Shown: positions 8,015 to 15,425, numbered from the stretch's first letter. The stretch is 34,190 nt of DNA from Acidimicrobiales bacterium (GCA_031292675.1 JARLGQ010000112.1:1-34190), one strand, 5' to 3'. Notes: a model not told the origin generated them from the letters alone. Program-made: numbers and translations.

Positions 8015-8920
8015 ATGCGGCGAGTGCTGGTGGCGCCTATCTCCTTCGGCATCGGGGACCTCGTCGTCTCCCTGCCGGCGATCCAGGCCCTCACCGTCGC
8101 CGGGAACCACCGGGCCGAGCAGGCCTGGCTGCTGGCCCGGTCCCCTGCACAGAGGAGGCTCGCTCCTCGCATTGGTGGCTTGGCGGGATGTGTCGATGAG
8201 GCTTCGTTCCTCTTCGACGACCGCGACCAGCTGATGGACCTCCGGGACCATCCGATTCAGCGGAACTTCTGGTGGGGATCGGCGGCCTTCGAGAAAGAGT
8301 TCGGACCGCTCGATATCAACGACATCCTCCAACGGATCTGCGATGACATGGGCATCGCCGCCGACTTCTCCCGACCGATCCCTCTCGACGCCCACCCCCG
8401 GCCCGAGCTCAGCCACTCCGTGTTGCTCGTGACCGAGACCGACGGAGTGGACAAGACCTGGCCCGCCGAACGGTGGGCGGCGATAGCAGTCGAGCTCGTG
8501 AGCATGGGCCTCGAGGTCCGTCAAGTCACCCGCTCGGGGTGCACCCCCGCCATGCGTGCAACTGGGATCACCGAGCTGCACGTACCGACCCTTGGCGATG
8601 CAGTCGATGTCCTCACATCGTGCCGGGCGGTGATCGGCGTCGACACCGGGCTTACCCACATCGCCGTTCAGCAGGGCACGCCCACGGTCCACATCTGCCG
8701 CAGGGGCTCCGTGTACTTCCGCCCCTGGGATCATTGCCGGGTTCTGCGCGGTGATCGATGCACCGACGAGTGCCTCGCCGGGGAGGCCGCGTACGCCTAC
8801 AACGAGCGGGTCAGCCTGCGGGACTTCCGGCCCCACCCGCGGGCGTGTCCTTCCGGCGTGCCGTGTATGAATGGGACCACACCCGAGCGAGCGACCGCGC
8901 TCATTGAGGAACTGCTGTGA
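8015..8920 (+). CDS. Glycosyltransferase family 9 (heptosyltransferase-like) protein
   Basis: 301 residues from the ATG at 8015; a GTG at 8012 directly abuts the queC stop and is an alternative. The N-terminus (RRVLVAPISFGIGDLVVSLPAIQAL) and the nucleotide-sugar domain motif GVDTGLTHIAVQQGTPTVHI (from about 208) are those of GT9, the GT-B family of ADP-heptose:lipopolysaccharide heptosyltransferases. A high-GC actinobacterium would not be expected to make that lipopolysaccharide core, so the acceptor is probably something else. The C-terminal 60 residues hold two cysteine pairs (about C249/C253 and C278/C284), which is unusual for the family and could bind metal. The gene is embedded in the queD-queC operon and its stop overlaps the next start (GTGA). 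Confidence 0.82.
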   Translation: MRRVLVAPISFGIGDLVVSLPAIQALTVAGNHRAEQAWLLARSPAQRRLAPRIGGLAGCVDEASFLFDDRDQLMDLRDHPIQRNFWWGSAAFEKEFGPLDINDILQRICDDMGIAADFSRPIPLDAHPRPELSHSVLLVTETDGVDKTWPAERWAAIAVELVSMGLEVRQVTRSGCTPAMRATGITELHVPTLGDAVDVLTSCRAVIGVDTGLTHIAVQQGTPTVHICRRGSVYFRPWDHCRVLRGDRCTDECLAGEAAYAYNERVSLRDFRPHPRACPSGVPCMNGTTPERATALIEELL

Positions 8921-9981
8921 CCAGCGGGGCCCGTCGACCGACCTCTGACGTCATCGAGGTCAACGCCGCGGCCGAGATCGGCGTACGGAACAGCCAACCT
9001 CCGGGTATCGGCCGCGTGGTCGCCCTCGGCGACCTGACCTGTTGGAACAACCTGGGTCGCAACATCGTCTTCGCCGACAGGCAATTCCGGCCCCGTGGAG
9101 TCTTCGGCCAGACGCTGTTTCCCGACCAGGACGAACCGTCCCAGTTCGACCTCGACATCCACGCCGTCCTCGACCTGCCGGAACTCGGCCTGCTGCTCGT
9201 ACTGAACCATTTTGGATGTGTCCGCGGATTCCGACGAGCTGAGCTTGTCGGGCCGGGGCCACCCCGTGAGGTGGAACCGACGGCGATGACGTTCTTCGCC
9301 GCCGACGTCGAGCGGACGGTGCTGGCCGGGAGGCATATCGTTGGGTCGCGCCCGCGCTGTGATGGTGCCCAGGGGGTGCTGGTGTCGGCGCTCATCGATT
9401 CAACCGCGCTGGATGCGCCGATCGAGACCGATGTGGCTGCCGAGCGCTTCGGCGAGGTGACCGCCGTGGGCGTTGTGGACGGAGCGAGCGAACCCCTGGT
9501 GGCCCTCGGTGGAGCGGACCGTGTGGCACTGGTGCCCTTGGTCCGAGGGAGCATCCTCCGTCCCCGGTGGGAGGTCGAGGTCGGCTTCCGGGTCGCCGTC
9601 GTGGTGTGGGACGGCCGGCTCATCTGGGCCGCGGGCAGCGCTACCACGTCCCGCGTGGACGACTACGACTGGGAGGCCCTGCGCGGCGGCGGCTTCGCCG
9701 GGCTCGATCCACGGGACGGAGGTGTTGTGGCCGCCGGGGCGCTTCCCGAGGACGTTGCCTGGGGAACCGGAGGAGTCTCCGTCGTGGTCCTCGGAAACCA
9801 ACTGGCCGCCATCGGAAGAACGGGTCGCGTGTACCTCCGCGATCCTGGACGCCCGACACCATGGTGCTCGACGGCCCCGCTCGCCTCGGCCTCTCTCGGG
9901 TTGGCCCACGCCGACGTGGTGGGACACCGTGTCCTCTTCGGATTCAACCGGGGCGGCTATCACCTCCACCTGTACGGATAG
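8917..9981 (+). CDS. Unknown protein, possibly a beta-propeller, in the queC operon
   Basis: 354 residues from the GTG at 8917, overlapping the glycosyltransferase stop by four bases. I do not recognise the family. There is no signal peptide or membrane segment, so it should be cytoplasmic. Repeated short hydrophobic strands ending in aromatic or Asp-Gly turns (LLLVLNHFGCVRGF, RLIWAAGSATTSR, VSVVVLGNQLAAIGRTGRVYLRDPG, VGHRVLFGFNRGGYHLHLYG) suggest a WD40- or PQQ-like propeller, which is an inference from pattern only. Its place as the last gene of a coupled operon suggests it works with QueC and the GT9 enzyme, perhaps as a scaffold or substrate-binding partner. Its 3' end overlaps the convergent DUF4254 gene by 38 bp. 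Confidence 0.75.
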   Translation: MTSGARRPTSDVIEVNAAAEIGVRNSQPPGIGRVVALGDLTCWNNLGRNIVFADRQFRPRGVFGQTLFPDQDEPSQFDLDIHAVLDLPELGLLLVLNHFGCVRGFRRAELVGPGPPREVEPTAMTFFAADVERTVLAGRHIVGSRPRCDGAQGVLVSALIDSTALDAPIETDVAAERFGEVTAVGVVDGASEPLVALGGADRVALVPLVRGSILRPRWEVEVGFRVAVVVWDGRLIWAAGSATTSRVDDYDWEALRGGGFAGLDPRDGGVVAAGALPEDVAWGTGGVSVVVLGNQLAAIGRTGRVYLRDPGRPTPWCSTAPLASASLGLAHADVVGHRVLFGFNRGGYHLHLYG

Positions 9982-10540
9982 ATCCTCGCTCGGTTCCTGG
10001 CTGGGCTGCGTAGAGCTTCTGGTGCTCGTAGGGCAGGAACCGGCGCGTGCCGGCGCGCACGTCCCGCAGGAGCACTTCCAGCGCTGCCGAGAGCGCGGCC
10101 AGCTGCCGATGCAGGCCCGGGAGCCGGCCCGCATACGTGTCCGTTCCGTCTGAGATCGACCGGGCTTTCTCCGCAGTGCGGGCAATACGGATGATGAGCA
10201 CCGACAAGCGGTCAAGAACCATTCCCGGGCTCTCGGTGGCGAGGGGGGCGGAGGTCGACTGCCTCAGGTGGGCTTGCATGGCGGCATCGATATCTTCAAT
10301 CAGGTGATGCCTGGTCAGGTTCAGCCTGTCGATAGCCCGCTTGGCGTCGGCGACAACCGAATCCATCGCTCCCGGGACACGCGTCTCGTCCTCCAGGTCC
10401 CACTGCCTGACGTTCGAATCGTGAAGCTCGAGGAGCAACGACAGAAGCTGGTTTGGCGACGCCGGGCTGGCGCCGCCAAGGGCGCGCTCGAGCTCGACGA
10501 CGATCTCGGCAACCGGAGGAAGGGCCGTCTCGACCATCAT
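9944..10540 (-). CDS. DUF4254-like protein
   Basis: 198 residues from the ATG at 10540; the frame is open to 10615 but this ATG overlaps the stop of the upstream flavoprotein gene (ATGA), which favours it. The segment LHDSNVRQWDLEDETRVPGA followed by KRAIDRLNLTRHHLIEDID matches the pattern I know for DUF4254 (a Trp-x-x-Glu-Asp-x-x-Arg core, then an Ile-Asp-x-Leu-Asn-x-x-Arg helix). The protein is helical with no membrane segment. The domain has no established function. From memory, DUF4254 genes often sit next to GT9 glycosyltransferase genes, and a GT9 gene lies in the convergent operon 1 kb away. The last ~20 residues (SIRTGGGDSRPG) overlap the opposing gene and look unstructured. Confidence 0.65.
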   Translation of the reverse strand: MMVETALPPVAEIVVELERALGGASPASPNQLLSLLLELHDSNVRQWDLEDETRVPGAMDSVVADAKRAIDRLNLTRHHLIEDIDAAMQAHLRQSTSAPLATESPGMVLDRLSVLIIRIARTAEKARSISDGTDTYAGRLPGLHRQLAALSAALEVLLRDVRAGTRRFLPYEHQKLYAAQPGTERGSIRTGGGDSRPG

Positions 10541-11469
10541 TGCATCGCCTCGAGGTGGCGCAGGATCGATCGAGCTGTCAGAACTCCCTGCCCAAAGGCG
10601 GTTGCCACTCGCCAATAGGAGCCAGCGACCACGTCGCCGGCGGCGAAGACACCTGGTTGTGAGGTGTGAAGGGCCACGTCAACGACGATCGCTTCCCGCC
10701 GGTCCAGCTCGAGTTGACCACGAAACACAGCGGTGCTGGGGAGGCGGGAGATCTTCACGACCAGGCCGCCTGCTGCAACCTCGCGACGCTCGCTGGTCGA
10801 CGGATGCAACAGAACCACCCCTTCGAGCCCTTCGTTGCCGCGGACCGATTCGACCTCCCAGCCCGAGAGGTCTTCGATCCGACGGTCCTGGCGCACACGC
10901 TCGACAATGTCCGGACGCGCTGTCAATTTCTCCGACCGGTGCACGAGTTTGACTGAGGAAGCTGTGGCGGCAAGCTCCAGAGCGTCGAGTGTGGCGCTGT
11001 CACCACCTCCGACCACGACGACGTCACGCCCAGAGAACTGATCAGGTCGTGACTCGACGTGATAGGTAACGTCGCCACCGAAGGCGCCGTCAGGGGCAGC
11101 CGAAAAAATCTGTGCGACCGATCCGGTGGCGATGACTAGCGCCTTGGCGTGAAAGCGTCCGCCACCGGCCTTCACCCAGCCTGCACGAAGATCGGCCTCA
11201 GTCACTTCGTGACCCGTCAAAATGCGGTCGTCGAGGATCGCGGTCGCTCGCTGCAGCTCCGCCTCGAGTGCCGGTCCGTCCTCGAACCGGCCGGCGGCCA
11301 CGTTACGGATGCTGTTGGGGATCTCCCCCAGCTGACCGCCCAACGTTGACCGCCCCTCCAACACAATCGTGTCGAGATTGATGTCGAAGCACTCGAGCGC
11401 GGCGCTCGCGCCGGCGGGCCCACCACCGATGACGACGACATCGTGATGTTGATCGGTCTGTATGTTCAG
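10537..11469 (-). CDS. Thioredoxin-reductase-fold NAD(P)H:FAD oxidoreductase, CTG start
   Basis: About 310 residues. The FAD-binding motif VVVIGGGPAGASAALE near the N-terminus and the NAD(P) motif VVVVGGGDSATLDALELA (GGGDSA near 154-159) are both intact, as is the C-terminal AAGDV. The CXXC redox pair that thioredoxin reductases carry between the two NAD(P) halves is absent (DVTYHVESRPDQFSGRD is there instead). This resembles type-2 ferredoxin/flavodoxin-NADP reductases more than true thioredoxin reductase. No ATG, GTG or TTG exists between the upstream in-frame TAA and the FAD motif. The first standard start is a TTG at 11364, which would delete the FAD site. I therefore place the start at a CTG (11469) that has AGGG seven bases upstream. 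It overlaps the DUF4254 gene downstream. The electron acceptor is unknown. Confidence 0.78.
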   Translation of the reverse strand: MNIQTDQHHDVVVIGGGPAGASAALECFDINLDTIVLEGRSTLGGQLGEIPNSIRNVAAGRFEDGPALEAELQRATAILDDRILTGHEVTEADLRAGWVKAGGGRFHAKALVIATGSVAQIFSAAPDGAFGGDVTYHVESRPDQFSGRDVVVVGGGDSATLDALELAATASSVKLVHRSEKLTARPDIVERVRQDRRIEDLSGWEVESVRGNEGLEGVVLLHPSTSERREVAAGGLVVKISRLPSTAVFRGQLELDRREAIVVDVALHTSQPGVFAAGDVVAGSYWRVATAFGQGVLTARSILRHLEAMQ

Positions 11470-11654
11470 CTGACGACCCTGTCGCTTGAGTTGGGACGCT
11501 CCAAGTTAGCCGCGATCGTCCATGCCGCATCAACTGGGAAGGTAAGCGGTTGACCGATGCTGGCGATGAGATTGGGCTCCCGGCGCCATCCTCGTCGCCC
11601 TCGCTCGGTCGAGCCAGATCGGGGCCCAAAGTCTCGCTACGACTACTCCGATTG

Positions 11655-12068
11655 TTATCGTCCGAGAAGCCACGTCGCTGTCGCCGCGCCGCGCCGCCAT
11701 GCGGTCAAAGCGAGACGATGCCCTTTGCCCATCCACCGCGAGGTAGCGGCGAACAAGCGGTGGTCGGAATCCGCAAAGCTGGAGTACCAAAACGTTCGGC
11801 TGTCGGAAGCGACCTGCGGAGAGACGCCTCCGGGATTGAGGAACAGAGCGAGGACAATCAAGGCAACGATGATGAAGATTCCGACGAGCGTGGCTGGAAG
11901 CGCGATGCTCGAGCTCGAGGCGTCACTCGCCGACACAAGCGGGCCCGAGGCGGATTGCGAGCTATTGGCCCCCGATCCGTTTGCAGGTGTGGTTGTCGGT
12001 GACGCGGTGCTCCGTGAGCTCGGCACCAGCGGCGTGACGCTGGTCGGAACGCTGGTACTGGGTGCCAC
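11655..12068 (-). CDS. Ser/Thr-rich membrane-anchor ORF, probably the detached tail of the upstream repeat protein
   Basis: 137 residues from a GTG at 12068 with no ribosome site. The first 70 residues are rich in Ser, Thr, Pro and Ala. One strong membrane helix follows (IALPATLVGIFIIVALIVLALF), then a 60-residue tail ending in WLLGR. Upstream of the GTG the same frame stays open and Ser/Thr/Pro-rich (PEAPASQPVATDQSSTS) back to the stop of the repeat protein at 12194. That protein ends its own stalk without an anchor. A one-base shift near 12190 would join the two into a stalked, membrane-anchored protein. This could be a real frameshift mutation, a sequence error or a separate small gene. 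The WLLGR ending is shared with the large surface protein at 17392. Confidence 0.5.
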   Translation of the reverse strand: MAPSTSVPTSVTPLVPSSRSTASPTTTPANGSGANSSQSASGPLVSASDASSSSIALPATLVGIFIIVALIVLALFLNPGGVSPQVASDSRTFWYSSFADSDHRLFAATSRWMGKGHRLALTAWRRGAATATWLLGR

Positions 12069-12193
12069 GGCGTTCTGTGTCTTGGTGACGGCGGCTTTGG
12101 TTGTATCACCGGCGGATTTCGAGGTCGAACTCTGATCGGTTGCGACAGGCTGTGAGGCTGGCGCTTCGGGAACGTGTTTGCCGGCCAGCGTCG

Positions 12194-13663
12194 TTAAGCC
12201 GCGTCGCCTGTTGACGTAGATGCAAGAGGGGTCGTGGTTCCGGTTGGGGCCGGGCTTGACATTGACGCACTCGCAGAGGGCGAGGAGGAGGGAGTCGGAC
12301 CCACCGGTGCCGACGTCGGTGTGGTCGACGTCTGGGTCGGTTCCGTCGGGGAGGTGACAGCGCTCGAGCTCGAGTTCGTCGTTGCGGGTGTGACCGGGCC
12401 ACCCGTTGCCGACGGTGGTGTGGTCGACGTCTGGGTCGGTTCCGTCGGGGAGGTGACAGCGGTCGAGCTCAGGTTCGTGGTTCCAGGCCTATTCGGACTC
12501 GACGTTGGTGCACTCTCTGATGGAGAAGAGATGGGCGCCGACCTCACCGGTGCCGATGTCGGTGTCGTCGACGTCTGGGTCGGTCCTGTCGGGGACGTGA
12601 CAGGAGTTGGAGATCCGGTGGGCGGCACGGAAGCGGGCTGCTGTGGGGAGGCGGACGTCGGTGTGGGAGCCGGTGGTTGAGCTGCAGCAGTAGCCGCGGC
12701 AACGTCAAAGAGGAACGCGTTTCCGTTACTGTCGATGGCTACACAGGACGAACCGGAGAAGCACGAGACGGCGTTCAATTTGCCTAGGAGGTCGAGCAGT
12801 GTAGGCGCCGACCATGTAGTGCCGTTGTAGGTCAAGTAGTTGCCGAAGTGGTCCACCGCGGTGCAGGACGCCGCATCACACGCAACAGTCGTCAACCCCC
12901 CGAGGGGGTCGATACGGGTCAAGGTGGTCCAGGCTGACCCGTTGTAACTGATCTCATCTCCGTAGGAGTTCACGGCGACACAAAACGTGCTTGACGAACA
13001 AGAGATCGAAGAGAAGGGGAGGCCGAACGGGTCCATCGATTGCGGGGGTGACCAGGTTGTCCCGTTGAACGTGAGCGCTTGGCCCGCGTAGTCGACGGCC
13101 ACGCAGAACGAACTCGTTGCGCATGAAACTGAACCGAGCAAGCCCGAGGAGTCGACGAGCTTTGGAGCTGACCAGGTAGTCCCGTCAAAGGTGAGCGCTT
13201 GGCCCGCGTAGTCGACGGCCACGCAGAACGACGGGCCGGCGCACGAGACCGAACTGAGTAAGCCCGAGGAGGTGACGAGCTTTGGAGCTGACCAGTTCGT
13301 GCCATCAAAGGTGAGCGCTTGGCCCGCGTAGTCGACGGCCACGCAGAACGAAGGGTCGGCGCACGACACCGAACTCAGGGTCCCCGAAGAGTCGACCGGT
13401 GTGGCCGATGACCAGGCCGAGCCGTTATACGACCACCCTTGTCCACCTGCGCCCAGGGCAATGCAGGTGGACATCGAAGTGCAGGACACTGAGGTCAGCA
13501 GGCTTGATCCGGAGAACTCGCCGGTGGCGCTTGCCTTAGCCGGCGTTGTCACTGTCCAAGCGGCGATGAGGCCGGCGATCAGGAGAACTCCTGCCAGCGT
13601 CCGTGGGGTACGCGCTCGCGCTCGGACAAGCTGACGGCTGTTCGATCTCCCCCCGTTCCGCAT
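12194..13663 (-). CDS. Secreted seven-repeat (propeller-like) protein with Ser/Thr/Pro stalk
   Basis: 489 residues from the ATG at 13663, preceded by GGAG seven bases upstream; the frame is open further upstream to 13735. A signal peptide is clear (RTLAGVLLIAGLIAAWTVTT, cleavage near AKASA). Seven repeats of about 40 residues follow, each with a Cys pair in the pattern SVSC-x6-CVAVD and a strand-turn such as ALTFDGTTWSAPK. Seven such blades suggest a disulfide-stabilised beta-propeller exposed outside the cell. The last 150 residues are a low-complexity stalk with three copies of a TSPTEPTQTSTTP-like unit. Stalks of this kind normally lead to a wall or membrane anchor, which is missing here and appears instead in another frame just downstream. 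Ligand and function are unknown. Confidence 0.8.
   Translation of the reverse strand: MRNGGRSNSRQLVRARARTPRTLAGVLLIAGLIAAWTVTTPAKASATGEFSGSSLLTSVSCTSMSTCIALGAGGQGWSYNGSAWSSATPVDSSGTLSSVSCADPSFCVAVDYAGQALTFDGTNWSAPKLVTSSGLLSSVSCAGPSFCVAVDYAGQALTFDGTTWSAPKLVDSSGLLGSVSCATSSFCVAVDYAGQALTFNGTTWSPPQSMDPFGLPFSSISCSSSTFCVAVNSYGDEISYNGSAWTTLTRIDPLGGLTTVACDAASCTAVDHFGNYLTYNGTTWSAPTLLDLLGKLNAVSCFSGSSCVAIDSNGNAFLFDVAAATAAAQPPAPTPTSASPQQPASVPPTGSPTPVTSPTGPTQTSTTPTSAPVRSAPISSPSESAPTSSPNRPGTTNLSSTAVTSPTEPTQTSTTPPSATGGPVTPATTNSSSSAVTSPTEPTQTSTTPTSAPVGPTPSSSPSASASMSSPAPTGTTTPLASTSTGDAA
12321..12605. repeat. Tandem DNA repeats encoding the Ser/Thr/Pro stalk
   Basis: A block of about 42 bases is present essentially identically at 12321-12362 and 12420-12461, with a diverged third copy starting near 12564. 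They encode the recurring stalk unit of the secreted repeat protein. The spacing of about 100 bases includes diverged sequence between the units. Such near-identity is likely to make the stalk length variable by recombination. Confidence 0.75.
13071..13351. repeat. Three identical 41-base repeats with 120-bp period (propeller blades)
   Basis: The blocks 13071-13111, 13191-13231 and 13311-13351 are identical as far as I can read, and the flanks of the second and third units are also nearly identical. The period equals 40 codons, one blade of the encoded protein. The identity of synonymous positions points to recent duplication or gene conversion. Confidence 0.85.
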
Positions 13664-13726
13664 TTCGGACTCCAGTTGGCAGCCCTGTGACCGTTCGCGG
13701 CCCGGCCCAGAGTTTTGCCCCTTCTG

Positions 13727-13754
13727 ATTCTGCAACCCCTGAAGCTTGTGTCAA
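13727..13754 (-). promoter_or_regulatory. Candidate sigma-70-type promoter for the seven-repeat protein gene
   Basis: On the minus strand a perfect TTGACA (13754-13749) is followed after 16 bases by CAGAAT (13732-13727). The start codon is about 60 bases further on at 13663, which leaves a plausible leader containing the GGAG ribosome site. Prediction by eye only. Confidence 0.45.
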
Positions 13755-13899
13755 GAGGCACCACCCAGGGTCCATTGGCAACCTCTCTCAGCGCGCAGCT
13801 CGAGCTTGTTCCCGTTGAGCATCCGATCTTTTGTCAGAGCATGGGAACAGCGCGGGGCGCGGTCACCGAGCGCGAGTCATCGTCCCGTTCGGGTGCGCG

Positions 13900-14676
13900 T
13901 CAGGTCCCCATCGGATTCGTCTTGATCACGGCGAAGGCGGCTCCTTCGGGGTCCGAGAGCACCGCGAAACGTCCGGGAGGGATGTCCATCGGGGGGGCAA
14001 GTGTCGTCGCCCCCGCTCCGATCGCCTTCGAAACGGTGGCATCGGTGTCGCCCACTGCGAAGTAAACGAGCCAGTGGGCCGGAACCTCGGCCGGCACCAT
14101 GTCGGGCATCACCTGCATCCCCGCCACTGGCTTGTCCCCTAGCCTCCATTCGGTGTAGCTCATTTCCCCCATGTCCATGTCGTTTGCCTTCCACCCGAAC
14201 ACCTCTGTGTAAAAAGCCTTGGCGGCTGGGACATCACGGGTGTTCAGCTCGTTCCAGGCGAACGAGCCTGGCTCGTTGACCAGTTCAGCCCCCTTGAAGG
14301 TCTTCGGTTGCCAGACGCCGATCGCAGCGCCTGTGGGGTCGGCAAAGAGAGCCATGCGACCGATGTCGGACACGTCCATGGGCTCGACGAACACGGCGGC
14401 GCCTGCCTTCTTGGCCAGGTCGGTAATCGCATCGGCGTCGTCGACAGAGATGTAGCTCACCCACGCGCTGGGCTGGCCCTCCATCATGACGGTCATGTTG
14501 CCGGCTACCGTCTTTCCACCCTTGCGGAGAATGGTGTAATGCCCCATCTCCTCGCCTTGGTCCTCGGCCTCCCAGCCGAACACACCGCTGTAGAAGGAGT
14601 TGGAGGCTGCCACGTCTTTGGCGGCGTGGTCGACCCACGACGGGGTTCCGGCGGGATAAGAGGTGAACTCGGGCAT
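13900..14676 (-). CDS. Two-domain VOC (glyoxalase/bleomycin-resistance fold) protein, Rv0577-like
   Basis: 258 residues from the ATG at 14676, which has AGGAGG seven bases upstream; the frame is open far upstream but without coding features of this protein. Two VOC domains are visible. Domain one (about 5-125) has GTPSWVDHAAKDVAASNSFY, WVSYISVDDAD and RMALFADPTGAAIGVWQP. Domain two (about 136-256) has AWNELNTRDVPAAKAFYTEV, HWLVYFAVGDTDA and RFAVLSDPEGAAFAVIK. The overall sequence closely resembles mycobacterial Rv0577 (CFP30B/TB27.3). Members of this group are often linked to redox or methylglyoxal stress, but no reaction is settled. It sits alone among surface-protein genes on the minus strand. 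Confidence 0.9.
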   Translation of the reverse strand: MPEFTSYPAGTPSWVDHAAKDVAASNSFYSGVFGWEAEDQGEEMGHYTILRKGGKTVAGNMTVMMEGQPSAWVSYISVDDADAITDLAKKAGAAVFVEPMDVSDIGRMALFADPTGAAIGVWQPKTFKGAELVNEPGSFAWNELNTRDVPAAKAFYTEVFGWKANDMDMGEMSYTEWRLGDKPVAGMQVMPDMVPAEVPAHWLVYFAVGDTDATVSKAIGAGATTLAPPMDIPPGRFAVLSDPEGAAFAVIKTNPMGT

Positions 14677-15425
14677 TTGCGTTCCTCCTGTTGGTGGCTT
14701 CGCTGTTCTCCCCTCGGCGCAGCGTAGCAATCGCTTTCCCGGGGTGCTCGGGCGATTCGGCCGAGGATTGACCAGCTGGGCCCGGCGACCGGAGTGGCCA
14801 GAACTGCAGATCTGCACCGGCCTGACGTCGTCACGAAGCGAGGACTGAGGGGCGAATAATCGACGATCTGTCAGAAGGTGCGGACTGGTGGTCGACCCGA
14901 GATGTTTCAGGCGGAACCACTTGCGTGGAATCTCGCTATTCAACGCAACAGGCGCCGGGAGGGGCAGACCCTCGGCACGCAAGATGCCGACTCCCTGGTC
15001 CGCTATGTCATCTGCCCGAGTCGATGAGAAGTTGTCGTCAGACAGATTCGAGTTGTGACGTTTGAGGGAGCGCAAGTCTTCTTTGTCGCCTTGTCCTCGG
15101 CCACCTTGCGATCGAAGTAGTCCGTCCCTCGGTCTTGTGACGGATCTGGACGGTGGCAATCTCGTGGATGGCGTGGCTGAGTCGTCGGTTGCCCTGCGGG
15201 ATTGAGCCGGTGACACACTTTGGGACCCGCCCGACGCCTCGATGGGAGCTGTGACGAGTTGACGAGCGGTCATCTCTCAGCCCTCCAGGACCCGTGCTGC
15301 TCAACGTGGTACGCCGATCACGGGACGTGAGTCTGCGCCAGATTAGGCCTTTTGTTCTCCCGTCCTGTCACCAAGAATGGGCGCAAGCAGGACTGCTGGT
15401 GGGCAATGACCCTTGGAGGGGCAAG
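14677..15425. other. 750-bp region without an intact gene; contains an IS110 remnant
   Basis: Between the VOC start and the IPT/TIG protein start. The only recognisable content is the decayed transposase fragment at 15025-15252. The part 14700-15020 is open in one minus-strand frame but shows no family resemblance and no good start site, so I do not call a gene. Both flanking genes are transcribed outward from this region, so their promoters must lie here; I could not pick convincing boxes. Confidence 0.6.
15025..15252 (-). pseudogene. Decayed C-terminal fragment of an IS110-family transposase
   Basis: Pieces of the conserved IS110 C-terminal domain appear in order but in three frames. TAPIEASGG (about 15252-15226) is in one frame. 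HRLN (about 15212) is in a second. GNRRLSHAIHEIATVQIRHKTEGR (from 15193) is in a third. DYFDRKVAEDKATKK (about 15122-15078) returns to the second, and EDLRSLKRHNSNLSDDN (from 15081) to the first. Together they match the family pattern of APIPASSG, RLNRGGNRQLNRALH, QxRHxTxGRxYYxRKxAEGK and ALRxLKRxLSD. At least three frameshifts and the lack of the N-terminal DEDD domain show it is dead. Ends of the original element were not identified. Confidence 0.8.

Noticed and set aside
7331-8836. 501-codon minus-strand open frame across queC and the GT9 gene
   Set aside because: Antisense shadow; both plus-strand genes have family motifs and coupled starts, and the antisense product resembles nothing.
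12190-12240. Programmed -1 frameshift joining the repeat protein to its anchor
   Set aside because: No classical X XXY YYZ slippery heptamer or strong downstream stem-loop was seen before the stop; the low-complexity signal is best rejoined right at the stop, which fits an indel better.
13071-13351. Regularly spaced identical blocks suggesting a CRISPR array
   Set aside because: The period is exactly 40 codons, spacers are themselves similar and the whole stretch is an open frame encoding protein repeats. No cas genes are present.
14677-15273. 200-residue N-terminal extension of the VOC protein
   Set aside because: The ATG at 14676 has a perfect AGGAGG site and matches the family start. The extension includes IS110 debris in one of its frames.
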